Notes under the pieces: model-generated | Databases searched by the model: none | Told to the model about the DNA's origin: nothing | What the model saw: only the letters and a program-made list of their open reading frames with translations | Position numbers and translations under genes: made by a program | In this document: piece after piece, positions 1-10,699 of the stretch | Position numbering within the stretch: position 1 is the first letter of the stretch | Layout: every line of letters begins with the position of its first letter | From: Chara braunii | Taxonomy: Eukaryota; Streptophyta; Charophyceae; Charales; Characeae | Length of the DNA: 45,486 nt | Reading direction: 5' to 3' | Assembly (NCBI GenBank): GCA_003427395.1 | Contig: BFEA01000002.1 | Coordinates: 797,567-843,052, forward strand

Positions 1-835
1 TCTTTAATCAAAGCATGACTAATCCGGTACTCCCGAGGAGTACATGTCTTTAATCAAAGCATGACTAATCCGGTACTTCCGAGAAGTACACTTCTTCAAA
101 CTTAACAAAAGTCAGTTTGACCGGTACTTCCGTGAAGTACATCTATTAGTTTAACAAAAGTCATGTTGATCCGGTACTTCCGAGAAGTACGCTTCTTCAA
201 ACTTAACAAAAGCCAGTTTGACCGGTACTTCTGTGAAGTACATATATTAGTTGAACAAGAGTCATTTGATCCGGTACTTCCGAGAAGTACACTTCTTCAA
301 ACTTAACAAAAGCCAGTTTGATCGGTCCGTGAAGTACATCTTTCAGTTTAACAAGAGTCATTTGATCCGGTACTCCCGTGGGGTACGCTTCTTCAGCTTA
401 ACAACGACCATTGATCTGGTGCTCCCGTGGGGCGACTCAATTACTCTTCTGGCTAACGGAATATTTGGGATTGATCAAGTAGTGGAAGATTCCCGGGTGA
501 ATCAGGCTACTACTTGCGCATGTCAGAACAAGAAGAAGAGAAAAGGAAAAAGGGAATGCTCCATCGGGAGCGACCCCAAAGGTTCTTTAGAAAGAAACGT
601 AAAAAAAAACGAATGTCGCAGGGAAAAGGATTAGACGAAAAGGAGTTCCGCATAGCTTTAGTTCGTTGGTAGGCTCCTAAGGGAGAAACCAACGAACGGC
701 ATAAGTAGATCTCAGTTAGATTACCGCGTAAACACAAAAGGGTGTGCTTATCCACGAAAGAGAGAGTGTAAGTACTGAGAGTAAGGAAACATGAATTTCC
801 CTGAGGCGACTTAGGACATAGACAAGAATTTTCCC
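1..835. repeat. Dispersed repeat module, copy A
   Basis: This stretch matches 11722-12434 almost base for base from about position 115 to 815. It begins with the tandem dyad units, passes through an open frame at 251-634 whose translation is Lys/Arg rich near its end, and ends at a motif reading CCTGAGGCGACTTAGG. Because a second copy exists in the window it is mobile or segmentally duplicated. Here it is followed by a gag-like gene, so it may be the LTR or leader of an LTR retroelement. The open frame is shared with the other copy (11920-12240) but I recognise no protein domain in it, and it overlaps the tandem array, so I do not call it a gene. Confidence 0.7.
24..440. repeat. Tandem array of ~50-bp units with a short dyad
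   Basis: Nine units start near 24, 70, 121, 171, 222, 271, 322, 367 and 416. Most begin CCGGTACTTCCG and contain the dyad GTACTTCCGNGAAGTAC (6-bp arms, 5-nt loop). Two flavours alternate: one with a following CTTCTTCAAACTTAACAAAA segment and one with ATCTATTAGTTTAACAAAAG, so the higher-order period is about 100 bp. Units decay toward the right-hand end. The dyad could form a small hairpin or be a protein site; this is inference. Confidence 0.8.
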
Positions 836-1224
836 GAGGCGACTTATATTGCTAACACCTACACTGATTCTCATGACCTAGACTAAGAAATTAATACTTT
901 GATGAGCTTAAGATGAAGGTAGGCGGGCAGTGAATGCAGTGTTATAACTTCCATCGATTCATGCACGCAACTTATAGTCTTAAGCTAAGTGTTTTTTCGC
1001 ATCTGCTTACATGATTCATATATGTTTACGGTGTCTTTTAACTGCTCTGCAAGTGTGGCTGTTTTAAAGATTATGCGTTCGTATATTGGCGGTATTGGTT
1101 CCCTTTAGTTTTGTTAAGATAGGAAAGGAGATGCTTATTAAGAACTGCTTATTAAGAACTATCTTCGGCTTACATCCTGATGCTTTGTCACTTGTTGTAC
1201 TTGTACAGATCAGCGACGGTGACA

Positions 1225-2235
1225 ATGGCTAAGGATGGCGGCTTGGCTAAGATCCTACTTTAGAGGAATTCGTCCCTCGCTAAAGCACTAACGCGCGAAT
1301 CTGTAAAGGAGTCAATGCCCCAAGACCTTAGGGCTCTGCTGTTTCAAGGGAAGAATCTTCCAAACTTTTTGCGCGATTACCGCAATTTTGACCTTGAGAA
1401 TAAATGGGATGAGAGAGCGATGTTGACTATGCTGCCTTTATTCGTGTGTGAGGAGTTGAGCGAAGAAGTATATCGTTTCATGTTGAGATCACAGACTTGG
1501 ATTGAACTCGAGGGTTTGTTGAGCTTGAGATTTTCCGAAAGCGAAGTTGTCAGTCATCATTATGAGAGCCCTGAGCAAGTGATCGATGGTACGTCGATGC
1601 AAGGAGAAATAGGCAGTATACTGAAACAGGTGAGAGAGTTGGAAGAAATAATGATGCAACTAGAGGGAGTAAGGAAAGGAAAGCAAAAAATCCCGGAGGG
1701 ACTGTTAGACGAACTAGCTGGTTGAAGTGGAGAGAAAACAGATGATGATAATCGAGGCTCTCTCCGACCTGCAAGGGTTGAGAAAAAGTGGTGTCACAAC
1801 CAAAAAAGGGAAGGAAACAAGGGAGTGATTGACATAGAAGAAGGACCTGAACCTCCTAAATTGACCAAAGTCGAGCAAAGGGCAAGAAACCGAGCTTAAA
1901 TGGTCATGGGTCGTGGGCGAGGTCAAAATTGAGAAGGGGGTCGAGGAAATGATGATCAGGAAAATGGCCAAGGATCTTGGAAAAGAAGAGTGGATTTGAG
2001 AAAAGTTGTCTGCTGGCATTGTACCCGAGAAGGGCATACAATGAGGTTTTGTCACGTCAGAAAGATCGATGAAGCAAATGGTCTGATTAGCATCAATATC
2101 GAAGAATGTGTTTATGACAGATGTGGGAACCTCATTAACCCAAACATACCTGGAGGGACGAGACAGGAAGCCTTACGACGGGAGCGCGAATGGTGGACAA
2201 AGGCAACAACCTGTACCAGCGACAGGGGATTGTAA
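1225..2235 (+). pseudogene. Broken gag-like gene of an LTR retroelement
   Basis: An ATG at 1225 opens a frame interrupted by TAG at 1261-1263 and then running to 1725. The protein has a gag capsid look (segment FLRDYRNFDLENKWDERAML, then Trp- and Glu-rich helices). After 1725 the reading moves between frames through an acidic, Lys-rich linker (about 1725-1900). From 1990 it reaches CWHCTREGHTMRFC, a C-X2-C-X4-H-X4-C zinc knuckle typical of retroelement nucleocapsid. At least one stop and two frameshifts make it non-functional. I see no protease or RT directly downstream. The element type (LTR retrotransposon) follows from the capsid-plus-knuckle order; the exact clade is not determinable. Confidence 0.6.
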
Positions 2236-3610
2236 GGTCGTTGAATGGTAACGTCATCAAGAAGTCACGACTATCAAAGATATAAGTATTCTCCTTTAGA
2301 GGAGGTAACTGGAAAAGGTTATTGGAGGATGGAATGGGGGAGGTATGCAGAAAGGGAAGCAAGTTGAGTGAGAGGATTTTATCCACAGAAGCAGGTAGGG
2401 GAAGCAGTGGAATAAGATGGAGAAGGATATGAAAAAATTTTAAACAGATTCTTGAGATATCAACGAAGGAAATGATAGAGTCCACCAAGATAATTGAGTG
2501 GAAGGAGAAGCAAGGATTTGGAATTATGGGGTTTGTGGGAATGCTCCTGGTGTAAGGACAAGAGAAGAACGAGAGTTCAAAAAGGCAAACATCAAAGGAT
2601 GGTGAAGAGCAGGGAGGAATGAGTGAGCAGAGCACGAAGCATATTACCACGTAGTGCTTCTAAAGTCGTTAAGCCACTGGCTTCAAGGACGATTGGACAA
2701 ATTTTTCAAGGTTTACATGGACGATAGTAAAATAGGAGAAGGTCTTATTCAAAGGCGACAACCTAGTCCTTTGAAATGACAAAAAGTTTGACAGAAACAT
2801 CTTCACATGACCAAGAGGACAAAGGAGTGAGGGAGAAAGTCGTGTTAGCACTATATGACAGAAACTGTCCTCGGTTTAAAAGGGTGAGACTGAGGTTTTT
2901 TGTGAAGATAGATGGGAACAAGAGGCTTATCGAGTTGAAAGGATACATAAGTAAGCAGGCCAAAGAAAAGTTCAGACACCAGTTATTTAGTTAAGGGCTT
3001 AACATAGAGAAATTTGGGGAAGATTTGTACCTAACTGGTAAATGGGCGACTCCTTGATTCTTTCTTCTAAATCCTATAATAAGACTCTCACATTTTCCTT
3101 TCTTCGGATAAGATATTATACTCTAGTAGTCGAGTGTGAGGTAAGATCTGCGACATGTTTGTTATTTATTTCCCACTTAGATGCATTGATGAACTTCAGT
3201 AGATAGGATAAATGAGATGTCATAGAAGATATTATGAGATTTTACTGTTTCTTTTATACTTTTCTGACTCGACGGGTGTACTTTCGTAATTGAGGATAGA
3301 AGAGACACGTGACTCGAGTTTCAGGATTGTTTTTGACTCGACACTATGGGTTCGACTAAGTTTTTCTCCTGAGACATATATGATTTTTATCTATGGGGTA
3401 TGCCAACGAGAGACACTTTCACTTTCACAATTCAGTTGGTCCAACGTCTGGTCTTGATTGATGAAATGTGTATCTTGGATATGTGTGTGAATTGCGCTAT
3501 CAAGTCTTGAACTAGGATGCTCTAAAAAGCGCCTAAGTGTTCAAGAAAGATAGGATGAAATGTGATATGTACAGTCTGAAAGTGTTGTGACATTGTTGGT
3601 CAGTTGTTTC
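2236..3610 (+). other. Decayed element body, no domain recognised
   Basis: Purine-rich sequence continues from the gag-like gene to about 3000 with only short frames. One at 2776-2994 (72 residues, many Lys and Arg) might be a fragment of the same polyprotein, but I see no catalytic motif. From 3000 to 3610 the composition turns AT-rich with no coding signal; it could be untranslated or LTR sequence. No protease, RT or integrase motif is visible. Confidence 0.35.
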
Positions 3611-5890
3611 CATGTTTTGTCTTATATGGTTATTTTTTAAAAATACCCTAAAAGTGGGGTATGAGAAAGTCAAAATTTTGATACATCTGAAAAACCCTGC
3701 AAGCCAGGAAAATGTATGTTATGGAATGGATGTGTTTTTCTGCCTTCTGACAAGACAAGGAGTCAAAAAATACTTTTATACATTTTTTTATGGGTATTTG
3801 GTTGGCTTTTGCTGTTGGTTGAAGATCCCCGAGACGTGTGTCTGTCCAGCCTGTGATCGAGGTTTGGGGCAACACGACCCCTAAGTGGCTCTGACGATGC
3901 CCCTCCTTCAGTGACATATGACAATCATGATATATCATTTTTATTGATTAAATTTTCTTTATATATTTTTCAATAAGGTTCATTCATCCAAACTGACGAC
4001 GGGATTCTTTGGTCAAATTGTTTTTATATATATGAAATGATCATCGTTCATCTTCTCTAGGTGGTCAGTCTGAAGGACTTGAAATTACCAAGCCTATGGT
4101 GGAAAATTGGCATCGTTGAGACGTAACTCCCAGCGTGGGCTGCTGACCAAGTATAACTAGGCAGCGAGCCTTCCGATTACGGCCTAGGACCGAAACCTGA
4201 GAGGGGACCTCCTTAATGATGGAATTGGTTCAGGTAGATATCGGCGGGATCAAGAGGCAGGTCTAGAATGATAGGAGATTTCTACCCCATATTGCGTAAC
4301 CAATACGAGAACCATCGCTAAAAATAACAAACGAGGTGGGCCGCAATTTCGGCCTGATCAACCGGCTGTGGTGGGTTGACGCCAAGGTCGCCGATCCCCT
4401 CGCATTAGACTTCGGGTGGGACGGTAAAATCTGACTTAGGTCAAGACCCGCGTCCAAAGAGTGGGATTCGATTTTGATTCCTAACTCCTCGGACACCCAA
4501 CGAGATTCTGGCAAATAAAGCCTAAAGTTGGGGGGAGGAGCCATCATTGTCTTCCTTGGTGATCTCCGCAACTGTAGTACGGATCCAGTATGCCCACTTG
4601 GGTTTTATGGAATAATCGTTTCTTGGGAATTGTCATTTTGGATATGTGGGAGACCCAAGTTAAAATCCTGACAGTATGGACGCACCAAAGGGGACAGTGA
4701 GGGTCTCCAAACCGCAACTTCACCCAGGGGATCGAATTTTGACTACTTGTCACGTCAGAAGGCATTTCTTTGCAATTAGATTCCCCAGCGATGGGGACGT
4801 CGCTTAATGGGGTCCGGGAAAACTGTCGGAGCAAACACTCTTACAAGGGTATTTGCTCATCATTTTGCATTCGATACAGTATTGATGCCAGTTGCCATAT
4901 CAAGGACGGTCTGGAGTAAAAACTGAGAATTTTTTTTGGCTTCGCGCCGTGAAGCAAACTTCTCGACCATTGAGGCCGAGATTTCTGGGTGATCGTACGC
5001 AGTGATACGGCGCATACGACAACAGGTAAGGGTTAGTAAAAAATTAAAAGTCTTCGGCAGCGAGGGCTGGAGGGTTGAAAGAAAAACAAGAAAGGTCACG
5101 CGGGGTGCGCCGACCACAATCTAAAACCATTAAAGGATCAGGCGGTAAGGCAAAAATAAATTAGGATGAGTGACGAGGCGTCGGACCGGCAGCTATGAGA
5201 AAATCGGCAGGTCGCACCGCGCAAAATCTAAAAGACGATTGAGAAATTAATGTAACCCCAGTCATGCGGCCGGGGCAGCTAAAAGAAACACACTACCTAC
5301 CATAATAGGTAGCGGCAGCAGGTACCGCTGTCCTTACTCAAATGTCGTGAGCGGGGTTGAAACTCCAACTCTGCCTCCCGTATGTGGTGAGGAAGTCGGC
5401 TCGAGTGGCGACTTCATGTTCGCCCGACCCCAAAACAACTGGTGTTTTCATCCCTTAACAAAGGGAGTCACCGCTGCAAACTCTGACATCGTCCGCACCG
5501 GGTCTAGAGTCAGGTTACTTGAACTGGTATCCGCCTATCTACCGGTGTCGAACCTATAAAGAATGCCAACCTTTGTTTTCTTCTGCTCAGCCTTGAGTAC
5601 CCGACACGTCTACCCCTACTTAGTGTGGTACCGGCTTACCCGCCATTTGTGTGCTTTCCCCGCCGCAACCCTTAATGACGTGGCTATAGGTAAGTACCGG
5701 TTATTCGGGCCTTTTGGTCAATTAGGTGCCCTTGCGGGCCACACACTCACTCAAGTCGACAAAGCAAGCCGACAGATATGCAGCATGCGTACACACACAC
5801 AGACTTGGAAACGGATGCATGCCACTGGGTGGGCTGAGCCCCAGCCCCGACACTCTATATGTATGTGGGCTGCTCCACTTTTACTTGAAG
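3611..5890. other. Gene-poor stretch, unidentified short frames
   Basis: No frame here gives a recognisable protein. Minus-strand frames of about 100 codons at 4263-4571 and 4544-4834 and plus-strand frames at 5347-5559 and 5563-5895 are open but have no motif I know. The 4263-4571 frame contains FVIFSDGSRIGYAIWG, which faintly recalls an RNase H strand with an Asp, but the rest does not support this. Composition is mixed and non-repetitive, consistent with old mobile-element sequence. Confidence 0.3.
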
Positions 5891-5975
5891 TGTGAGCTAG
5901 CTCAATGGGTCTTGGGGTAGACTATCAAACAAAAGAGATAGGGATCGAATCTGCCTCCGATCGTGAGCGAGTCTT
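5891..5975 (+). repeat. tRNA-like SINE head (A and B boxes)
   Basis: TAGCTCAATGGG at 5898-5909 fits the RNA polymerase III A box, and GGATCGAATCT at 5942-5952 fits the B box. Their start-to-start distance of 44 bases is that of a tRNA gene. The flanking 7-mers do not pair as an acceptor stem, so this is a tRNA-derived SINE head or tRNA pseudogene rather than a working tRNA. Confidence 0.5.
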
Positions 5976-6015
5976 TTTGGTATAGAGGAATCAGCACTTT
6001 AACCCCAACTTCTGA

Positions 6016-6045
6016 CGGCCGGGACTTGAACCCGTGACCTCCGTA
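6016..6045 (-). repeat. tRNA 3'-half-like fragment (perfect B box)
   Basis: The complement of 6022-6032 reads GGTTCAAGTCC, an exact B-box match, inside a T-arm-like hairpin (CGGG pairing with CCCG). No A box is found at the expected distance upstream on the minus strand. It lies about 70 bases from the plus-strand tRNA-like head at 5891, so the two may be parts of one composite or two SINE insertions. Confidence 0.35.
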
Positions 6046-6059
6046 TTGGGGTTAGTTAG

Positions 6060-7055
6060 AAGTTAGTTTGAAGTTAGACCCCAACTCCGACAATTGGCGT
6101 CCCGGGGTGACCAGTAGGTAGATTCCCTTTTTTTTATTTATTGCTTTTTATTTTATTTTTTTATTTTATTTTTTCTCGTTAGATTTTGGTTCATTTTTAT
6201 CTTCTTATTTGATTAACCTCTCCCAGCGAATCTGTTGCGGATTTGACGATAGGTACATGCGGTTCGTGGTGAACTTGTCAGATGAGCTCCGACTGCGGCC
6301 TGCCCGACCCCGCCAAGAACAAGGGCAAAAGAACTCGGACTCCGATGAACACGGGCACAGTTAGAAGAAGGGCATAGCACCGGGAAACGGAGACGTCAGC
6401 ATAGGCACGACGCAGGGAAGAAAGAGAGGGGAGCACGGGGAAAGCAGGGGAAGATAGCGCGCGCGCTCAGAAAGAAAGGCGCGCAGGGGTAGAAGTAGAA
6501 CGTAAAGAAGAAGAAGAACGAGGAGGAGGAGGAGGAGGAGGAGAAAAGAAGAGGAGAAGAAGGAGAAAGAAAGGAAGAGTGGACGCAGGGATCAAAGGAA
6601 GAACCGCGCGGAGGAAACGAGGTGGTCGCGCGGTAGAAGAAGGCGTGGGCGGGAGCAGGGAAAGATAGCGCGAGGGAGCGACTCCGCACGAATGAGATGG
6701 AGCGGGGCACTTCGACCAAGAAACGACTAGCTAACGAGCGGGGAGGGAGTGCGCAGTAAGGAGACACGCAAAAAGAAGAAGAGGAAGAAGAGGAGGAGGA
6801 GGAGGAGGAGAGAAGGAGAGGAGAAAGGAGGGAGAAAGCGACTCACCTAAGCCGTGCGGTCGATGCCGGCGACGTCGTGAGCTTGACTCAGCCATCCGCC
6901 AGGCCTGTTGGATCGGGCGATTGCGCCCGTCGTGTCTCTCGCTGTAGTCTCAGTATGCTCCACATCGTGACAGATTGTGAGGACCGATGGACTGTCGACT
7001 GACAACGATGACACCAGGAGTATAGTGAGAACAGGTATGTCTCCTATCTCGACTT
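6060..7055. other. T-rich tract then long purine-rich tract
   Basis: About 6120-6190 is almost pure T/A with runs of T. From about 6410 to 6840 the plus strand is overwhelmingly A and G, with GGA runs near 6520-6545 and 6790-6815, a composition able to form triplex or R-loop structures. Frames through it encode only Ser/Phe or Arg/Glu low-complexity sequence. No gene is supported. Confidence 0.5.
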
Positions 7056-7154
7056 ACTCCCCGACCCTCCCATTGATAAAATGAAGAAAATCGAAATAAA
7101 TCTANACTCCCCGACCCTCCCATTGATAAAATGAAGAAAATCGAAATAAATCTA
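7056..7154. other. 49-bp exact duplicate around a single N (assembly join)
   Basis: Bases 7056-7104 and 7106-7154 are identical, separated only by the N at 7105. An exact repeat abutting one unknown base is what an unmerged contig overlap looks like, so the duplication is probably an artefact. Confidence 0.8.
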
Positions 7155-7204
7155 CCGCTAGCAAAATCGAATGAATCTAACGCTGAGTCATGGAAATATA
7201 TACT

Positions 7205-7340
7205 ACTACATGTGCAAATGTATGTGTATGCGTGTGTGCGTGAACGTGTGCATGTGTGTATGTGTATGGGTTTGAGTGTGTGTGTATGTGTGTTTGTGAG
7301 AAAGAAAGATGAACGAGCGAGTGTGTGTATGTAAGAGAAA
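7205..7340. repeat. (TG)n-rich microsatellite
   Basis: Interrupted TG repeats with occasional A and C substitutions. Frames through it encode only Thr-His or Val-Cys periodic sequence and are not genes. Confidence 0.8.
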
Positions 7341-7476
7341 GAGAACTAAGTCTCCCACCCGCACCTCGCCGCACGCCGCATGGATCGATAGAATGAGCAA
7401 ACCAGAAAGTGGCAATGTATATTTCCCCGTTTCAGCAGGAGATTCATTTCGTTTTTTATCATCATAACGATGGAAT

Positions 7477-7535
7477 GTGTGTGTGAGTGTGTGTGTGTGT
7501 GTGCGTGAGAAAGAGAAAAAGAGAGAGAGCAAACT
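7477..7535. repeat. (GT)n(GA)n compound microsatellite
   Basis: A GT run near 7477-7503 is followed by AG-rich sequence to about 7530, just before a TTACCT motif that reads as a splice donor on the minus strand. Confidence 0.7.
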
Positions 7536-7591
7536 TACCTCGACGAGGATGAGACCGATAGGCAGCGTAGGGCGGGGGGTTGATGTGATCT

Positions 7592-7610
7592 CCCCGAACA
7601 CAACGCATCC
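7592..7610. repeat. Single copy of a terminal-repeat-like 19-mer
   Basis: CCCCGAACACAACGCATCC matches, with two differences, the left arm of the inverted repeat at 43342-43368. It is followed by a T run. It may be one end of a small DNA transposon. Confidence 0.35.
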
Positions 7611-7619
7611 TCATTTTTT

Positions 7620-7900
7620 TTTTTGATTGGTCTAGATCAAGAGATAAAAGGAAATAAATAAGCTTTTATACATTCACTATTGTCATATTGCTGTTATTAT
7701 TAATGTTGTTGCTGTTATTAATTATTATTATTATTATTAACATTATTCTTATTATTCTTATTATTATTTTTGTTACCACTGTGTTTTGATCTCAGCCATG
7801 GATATGGCTAAGTACGTTTCAAGAACTCATAAGAAGAAACGGGGGGGGGATGAGCAAAATCGAATGAAACTCTCGTGGCAAATGCACGGCCACTTACACC
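7620..7900. other. AT-rich stretch, nothing recognised
   Basis: A T run and interrupted TTA/ATT repeats (about 7690-7770) precede unremarkable sequence. No frame or RNA signal is visible. Confidence 0.4.
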
Positions 7901-7964
7901 AGCCGTAGTAACGTCTCGACCGGCTCGCCCACGGGGTGGCCCTTTGTGTATGTGAACGAGTATG

Positions 7965-8040
7965 TGTATGTGTGTGTGTGTGCGTGTGTGTGTGTGTGTG
8001 TGTGAAAGAGTGAGAGAGAGAGAGAAAGGGAGAGAAACAG
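7965..8040. repeat. (GT)n(GA)n compound microsatellite
   Basis: GT repeats to about 8003 run into AG repeats to about 8040. It again sits just left of a minus-strand donor-like sequence (complement CCAG/GTATGC, about 8075-8082). Confidence 0.75.
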
Positions 8041-8190
8041 TAGAGAGAGAGTGAGAAGAAAGATGATGATGTGGGGGCGCATACCTGGTATGGGCGATGA
8101 TCTGCCTTTACCTCGCTAGCTGCTGTCGTTTTCGCTTCGCCCGCCGATGCGCCTTCGCTCCCGCTCGTCAGCGGATTTGTCATTTGCATG

Positions 8191-8201
8191 TGTGTGTGTG
8201 T

Positions 8202-8255
<54 letters not shown>
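8191..8255. repeat. (GT)n(GA)n compound microsatellite
   Basis: GT dinucleotides with one GA interruption pass into about eleven GA dinucleotides. The open frames through it encode only dipeptide repeats. Confidence 0.85.
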
Positions 8256-8344
8256 CACTGGCTGTCGACTCCGGATACAGCGCACCCCTGGCGATAGTGC
8301 ATCGGGTCGGAGAGATGGCTTGTATACCTTTTTCCTTAATCATT

Positions 8345-8354
8345 GTTATTATTA

Positions 8355-8402
<48 letters not shown>
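8345..8402. repeat. (TTA)n microsatellite
   Basis: Nearly uninterrupted TTA/ATT triplets. Frames encode homopolymer Ile, Tyr or Asn runs, which are translation artefacts of the repeat. Confidence 0.9.
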
Positions 8403-8432
8403 GTCCGATGCACGGGTGGTCCTTGGGTGCAT

Positions 8433-8453
8433 GTGGCATTGTTATTATTAATA

Positions 8454-8522
<69 letters not shown>
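8433..8522. repeat. (TTA)n microsatellite
   Basis: A second TTA block, separated from the first by a roughly 30-bp fragment of the dispersed repeat that starts in full at 8522. Confidence 0.9.
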
Positions 8523-8915
8523 GTCAGATGCACGGGGGGTCCTTGGGTGCATGTGGCATCTGTGTTGTTGGGGAACGAGGTTGTGAGTAAGGCGGGAGGC
8601 ATACCTGACAGTGGAAGCGTGCGACTTGGTCGCTGTATGCTCATACTTCGGGAAAGCCGTTGTCGTCATCATTCCATACTTTAGAATAGGCTAGTTAGAA
8701 TCTGCCACATGTAGTCTGGGCGCCGAGCGCCAGATAGGATATCAACATTGGTTCTTCATTGATGATGATGATGGGACTATTCCAACATTGTCAATTATGA
8801 AGTCTTGGTGTGTTCTTATTGGGTGAATCTCATGGTGTTGTTTCTACTGTTAGTTCGAGGTCAGGACTACCTGGTCCCGCATGTATAATGTTGTTTGATT
8901 GCCGAAGATCGATTA
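8522..8915. repeat. Dispersed ~390-bp repeat, copy 1
   Basis: This block matches 24762-25140 through shared landmarks: GGTCCTTGGGTGC near its start, GGGCGCCGAGCGCCAGATAG in the middle (a GGCGC/GCGCC hairpin), a GATGATGATGGGACTA segment and ATGTTGTTTGATTG near the end. Both copies keep a minus-strand donor-like CAG/GTANG. This copy is embedded between TTA microsatellites. It is an unclassified non-coding repeat. Confidence 0.75.
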
Positions 8916-8918
8916 CAC

Positions 8919-8985
<67 letters not shown>

Positions 8986-9034
8986 GAATTATCATTATTA
9001 TTATTTTATAATTATTCTATTTATTATTATTTAC

Positions 9035-9101
<67 letters not shown>

Positions 9102-9130
9102 GTTATTACTATTATTGTTATTATTATTAG
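8919..9130. repeat. (TTA)n microsatellite, two blocks
   Basis: About 70 bases of TTA, then imperfect TA-rich sequence, then about 100 bases of TTA. It directly follows the dispersed repeat and could have grown from that repeat's 3' tail. Confidence 0.9.
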
Positions 9131-9288
9131 AGAGGGAAGGAGAGAAAAAGTAATCCGTGATGGGAACGTGCCTGATTGGTTGGGCAAGATCTGTCTGTTG
9201 TAAGAGGACGGTCGTCGTTGGGCGCTGCAGGTAGGATAGCACTTAAGAGAGAGAGAGAGGGGATTGAGCGGAGGCGAGAGATACTTAC

Positions 9289-9364
9289 CTGAAGCCCCGT
9301 TTGCTCCAGCTTCGTCTTCAGGGGTACCTGCAGCAAAACGCCGACATCCCAGATTAATGCCTGG
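9289..9364 (-). CDS. Candidate internal exon, unidentified gene
   Basis: On the minus strand a strong acceptor (a CT-repeat polypyrimidine tract ending CGCTTTTAG) precedes 76 bases that are open in one frame, followed by a consensus donor CAG/GTAAGTAT. After one carried base the exon gives 25 codons, including ALIWDVGVLL and VPLKTKLEQTGLQ. A shorter 39-base version (9289-9327) is possible from a second AG. Both splice sites are textbook, but I do not recognise the protein and cannot link it to neighbouring exons. It may equally be chance in a repeat-rich area. Confidence 0.35.
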
Positions 9365-10200
9365 CTAAAAGCGGAGAGAGAGAGAGTTTTTCTTCTTACT
9401 CTTCTCCGTCCGCTGTCTTCTTCTCCCCCTCGCCCACCATCCTACCTCACTACATCTACGGGCTACGAGAGGAGAGGAGAAGAGCGTGGTGACACGAATT
9501 CAGACTTAACCTTTGGACTTCAGACATAGCAACGAAGGATTATTTGGGACTTATGACGAAGACCTGGTGCTAACAACATCCCCGTCTCTCTCCCTCTTTT
9601 TCGTCTGATTCCCTCCTCTTCGCCTGAGTATGTCTGGACCTGGCATTTTCCCCCTGTGTACTGCGCCATGTTCCCTCACGCCTGATGATGGATATAATGT
9701 ACGTTTGGTCCGCGTTCAATCATTGTTTGGGCTAGTCATTTGCATTCTAGCATTCGGCTTCGTTGTCGCGTACTATGTGAATAAGGTCAGTCCTGGTCAG
9801 ATCAGGCCTTGTATCTGAGTCAGTCAACACCATTTTATATGTATCAAAATGCACATTGCTTGTTGAGATTCTACTTGCACAGCATTGTCCATTCAACCTT
9901 CTTTATCACATTGCGGATTCTCAGTTTTCATGTACATCGCCCAAACTTAGCATGTAACAGATACAGACAGGGGAGCGGACGGACACAGACATTCTAGCAG
10001 GCAATCAGGCAACCCAAAAACGAGTCTACTTTCAATGGTCGTGGTAACTCAGCGTCCGTGCAACTCTTTGTTCGCATACAGTTGCTCACCATGGATATCC
10101 AACTCGGTACTCGTTGTGCACGAACACACACACGCATTGCGCCATCTTACTACTAAGCTATGGCGGCCATGTCCGCCCCTGCCTGCCCCTTTCCATTGGG
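9365..10200. other. Unassigned sequence with one small open frame
   Basis: A plus-strand frame at 9630-9818 (62 residues) contains a hydrophobic stretch, LFGLVICILAFGFVVAYYV, that could cross a membrane, and ends near a donor-like AAG/GTCAGT at about 9785. There is no homologue I recognise and no second exon in sight. The rest of the stretch shows no coding or RNA signal. Confidence 0.25.
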
Positions 10201-10204
10201 CCTG

Positions 10205-10313
10205 GGTACACACAGTTCCATGCAGTACTTGCTGGACTGGACTCTGAATGAGTGGGGCCGGTACACACAGTCTCATACGGTACTCGCTGACTGGACTGAG
10301 TGAGACTGGGACT
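10205..10313. repeat. ~55-bp tandem duplication
   Basis: Two imperfect copies (10205-10259, 10260-10313) both begin GGTACACACAGT and include CTGGACTGGACT or a close variant. Confidence 0.6.
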
Positions 10314-10392
10314 GGGTACCACTGACTCAGCAGGGGTGGACGTACCGCAGCCCACTTGCCTCTAGTCTGCTATAAGCGACAGTTGAAGGGCC

Positions 10393-10413
10393 GCTTCCGG
10401 ACCTGCCGGAAGC
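10393..10413. repeat. Perfect 8-bp hairpin
   Basis: GCTTCCGG and CCGGAAGC are separated by 5 bases. It is short and may be chance in this GC-rich spot. Confidence 0.35.
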
Positions 10414-10529
10414 CTGTGGATTTGGCCGTCAGCTCCGTAGCAGCTGCAACCTTGGTTCTCACAGGACGGACCTACAGTTCGAGAACCGACACTCACACTA
10501 GCCTGTGACGGACTAACAAACAATACAAG

Positions 10530-10650
10530 GGGTAGACTCAGACGGTCTCAGATAGACCCAAGCATTCTCAGATAGACACAGACTGTCTCAGACAGACACG
10601 GACAGACACAGACAGACACACACAGATAAGGACAGACAAACAAACGGACA
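10530..10650. repeat. (CAGA)n-like tetranucleotide repeat
   Basis: Degenerate CAGA/CAGACA units. No frame of interest crosses it. Confidence 0.7.
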
Positions 10651-10699
10651 GGCGTAGTCACGCAGACGGCCAAAGAGAGAGAAACAACGCGTGCATCAG

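Noticed and set aside
4263-4571. RNase H fragment (FSDGSRIGYAIWG)
   Set aside because: Only one short strand resembles RNase H; no second acidic motif or adjoining RT or integrase.
6396-6767. Minus-strand Ser/Phe-rich protein
   Set aside because: The frame is a product of the purine-rich tract on the other strand; composition is extreme and no domain is present.
8147-9153. Long open frames encoding poly-Ile, poly-Tyr, poly-Asn or poly-Leu
   Set aside because: They are translations of TTA microsatellites in all frames and both strands; no sequence outside the repeat supports a gene.
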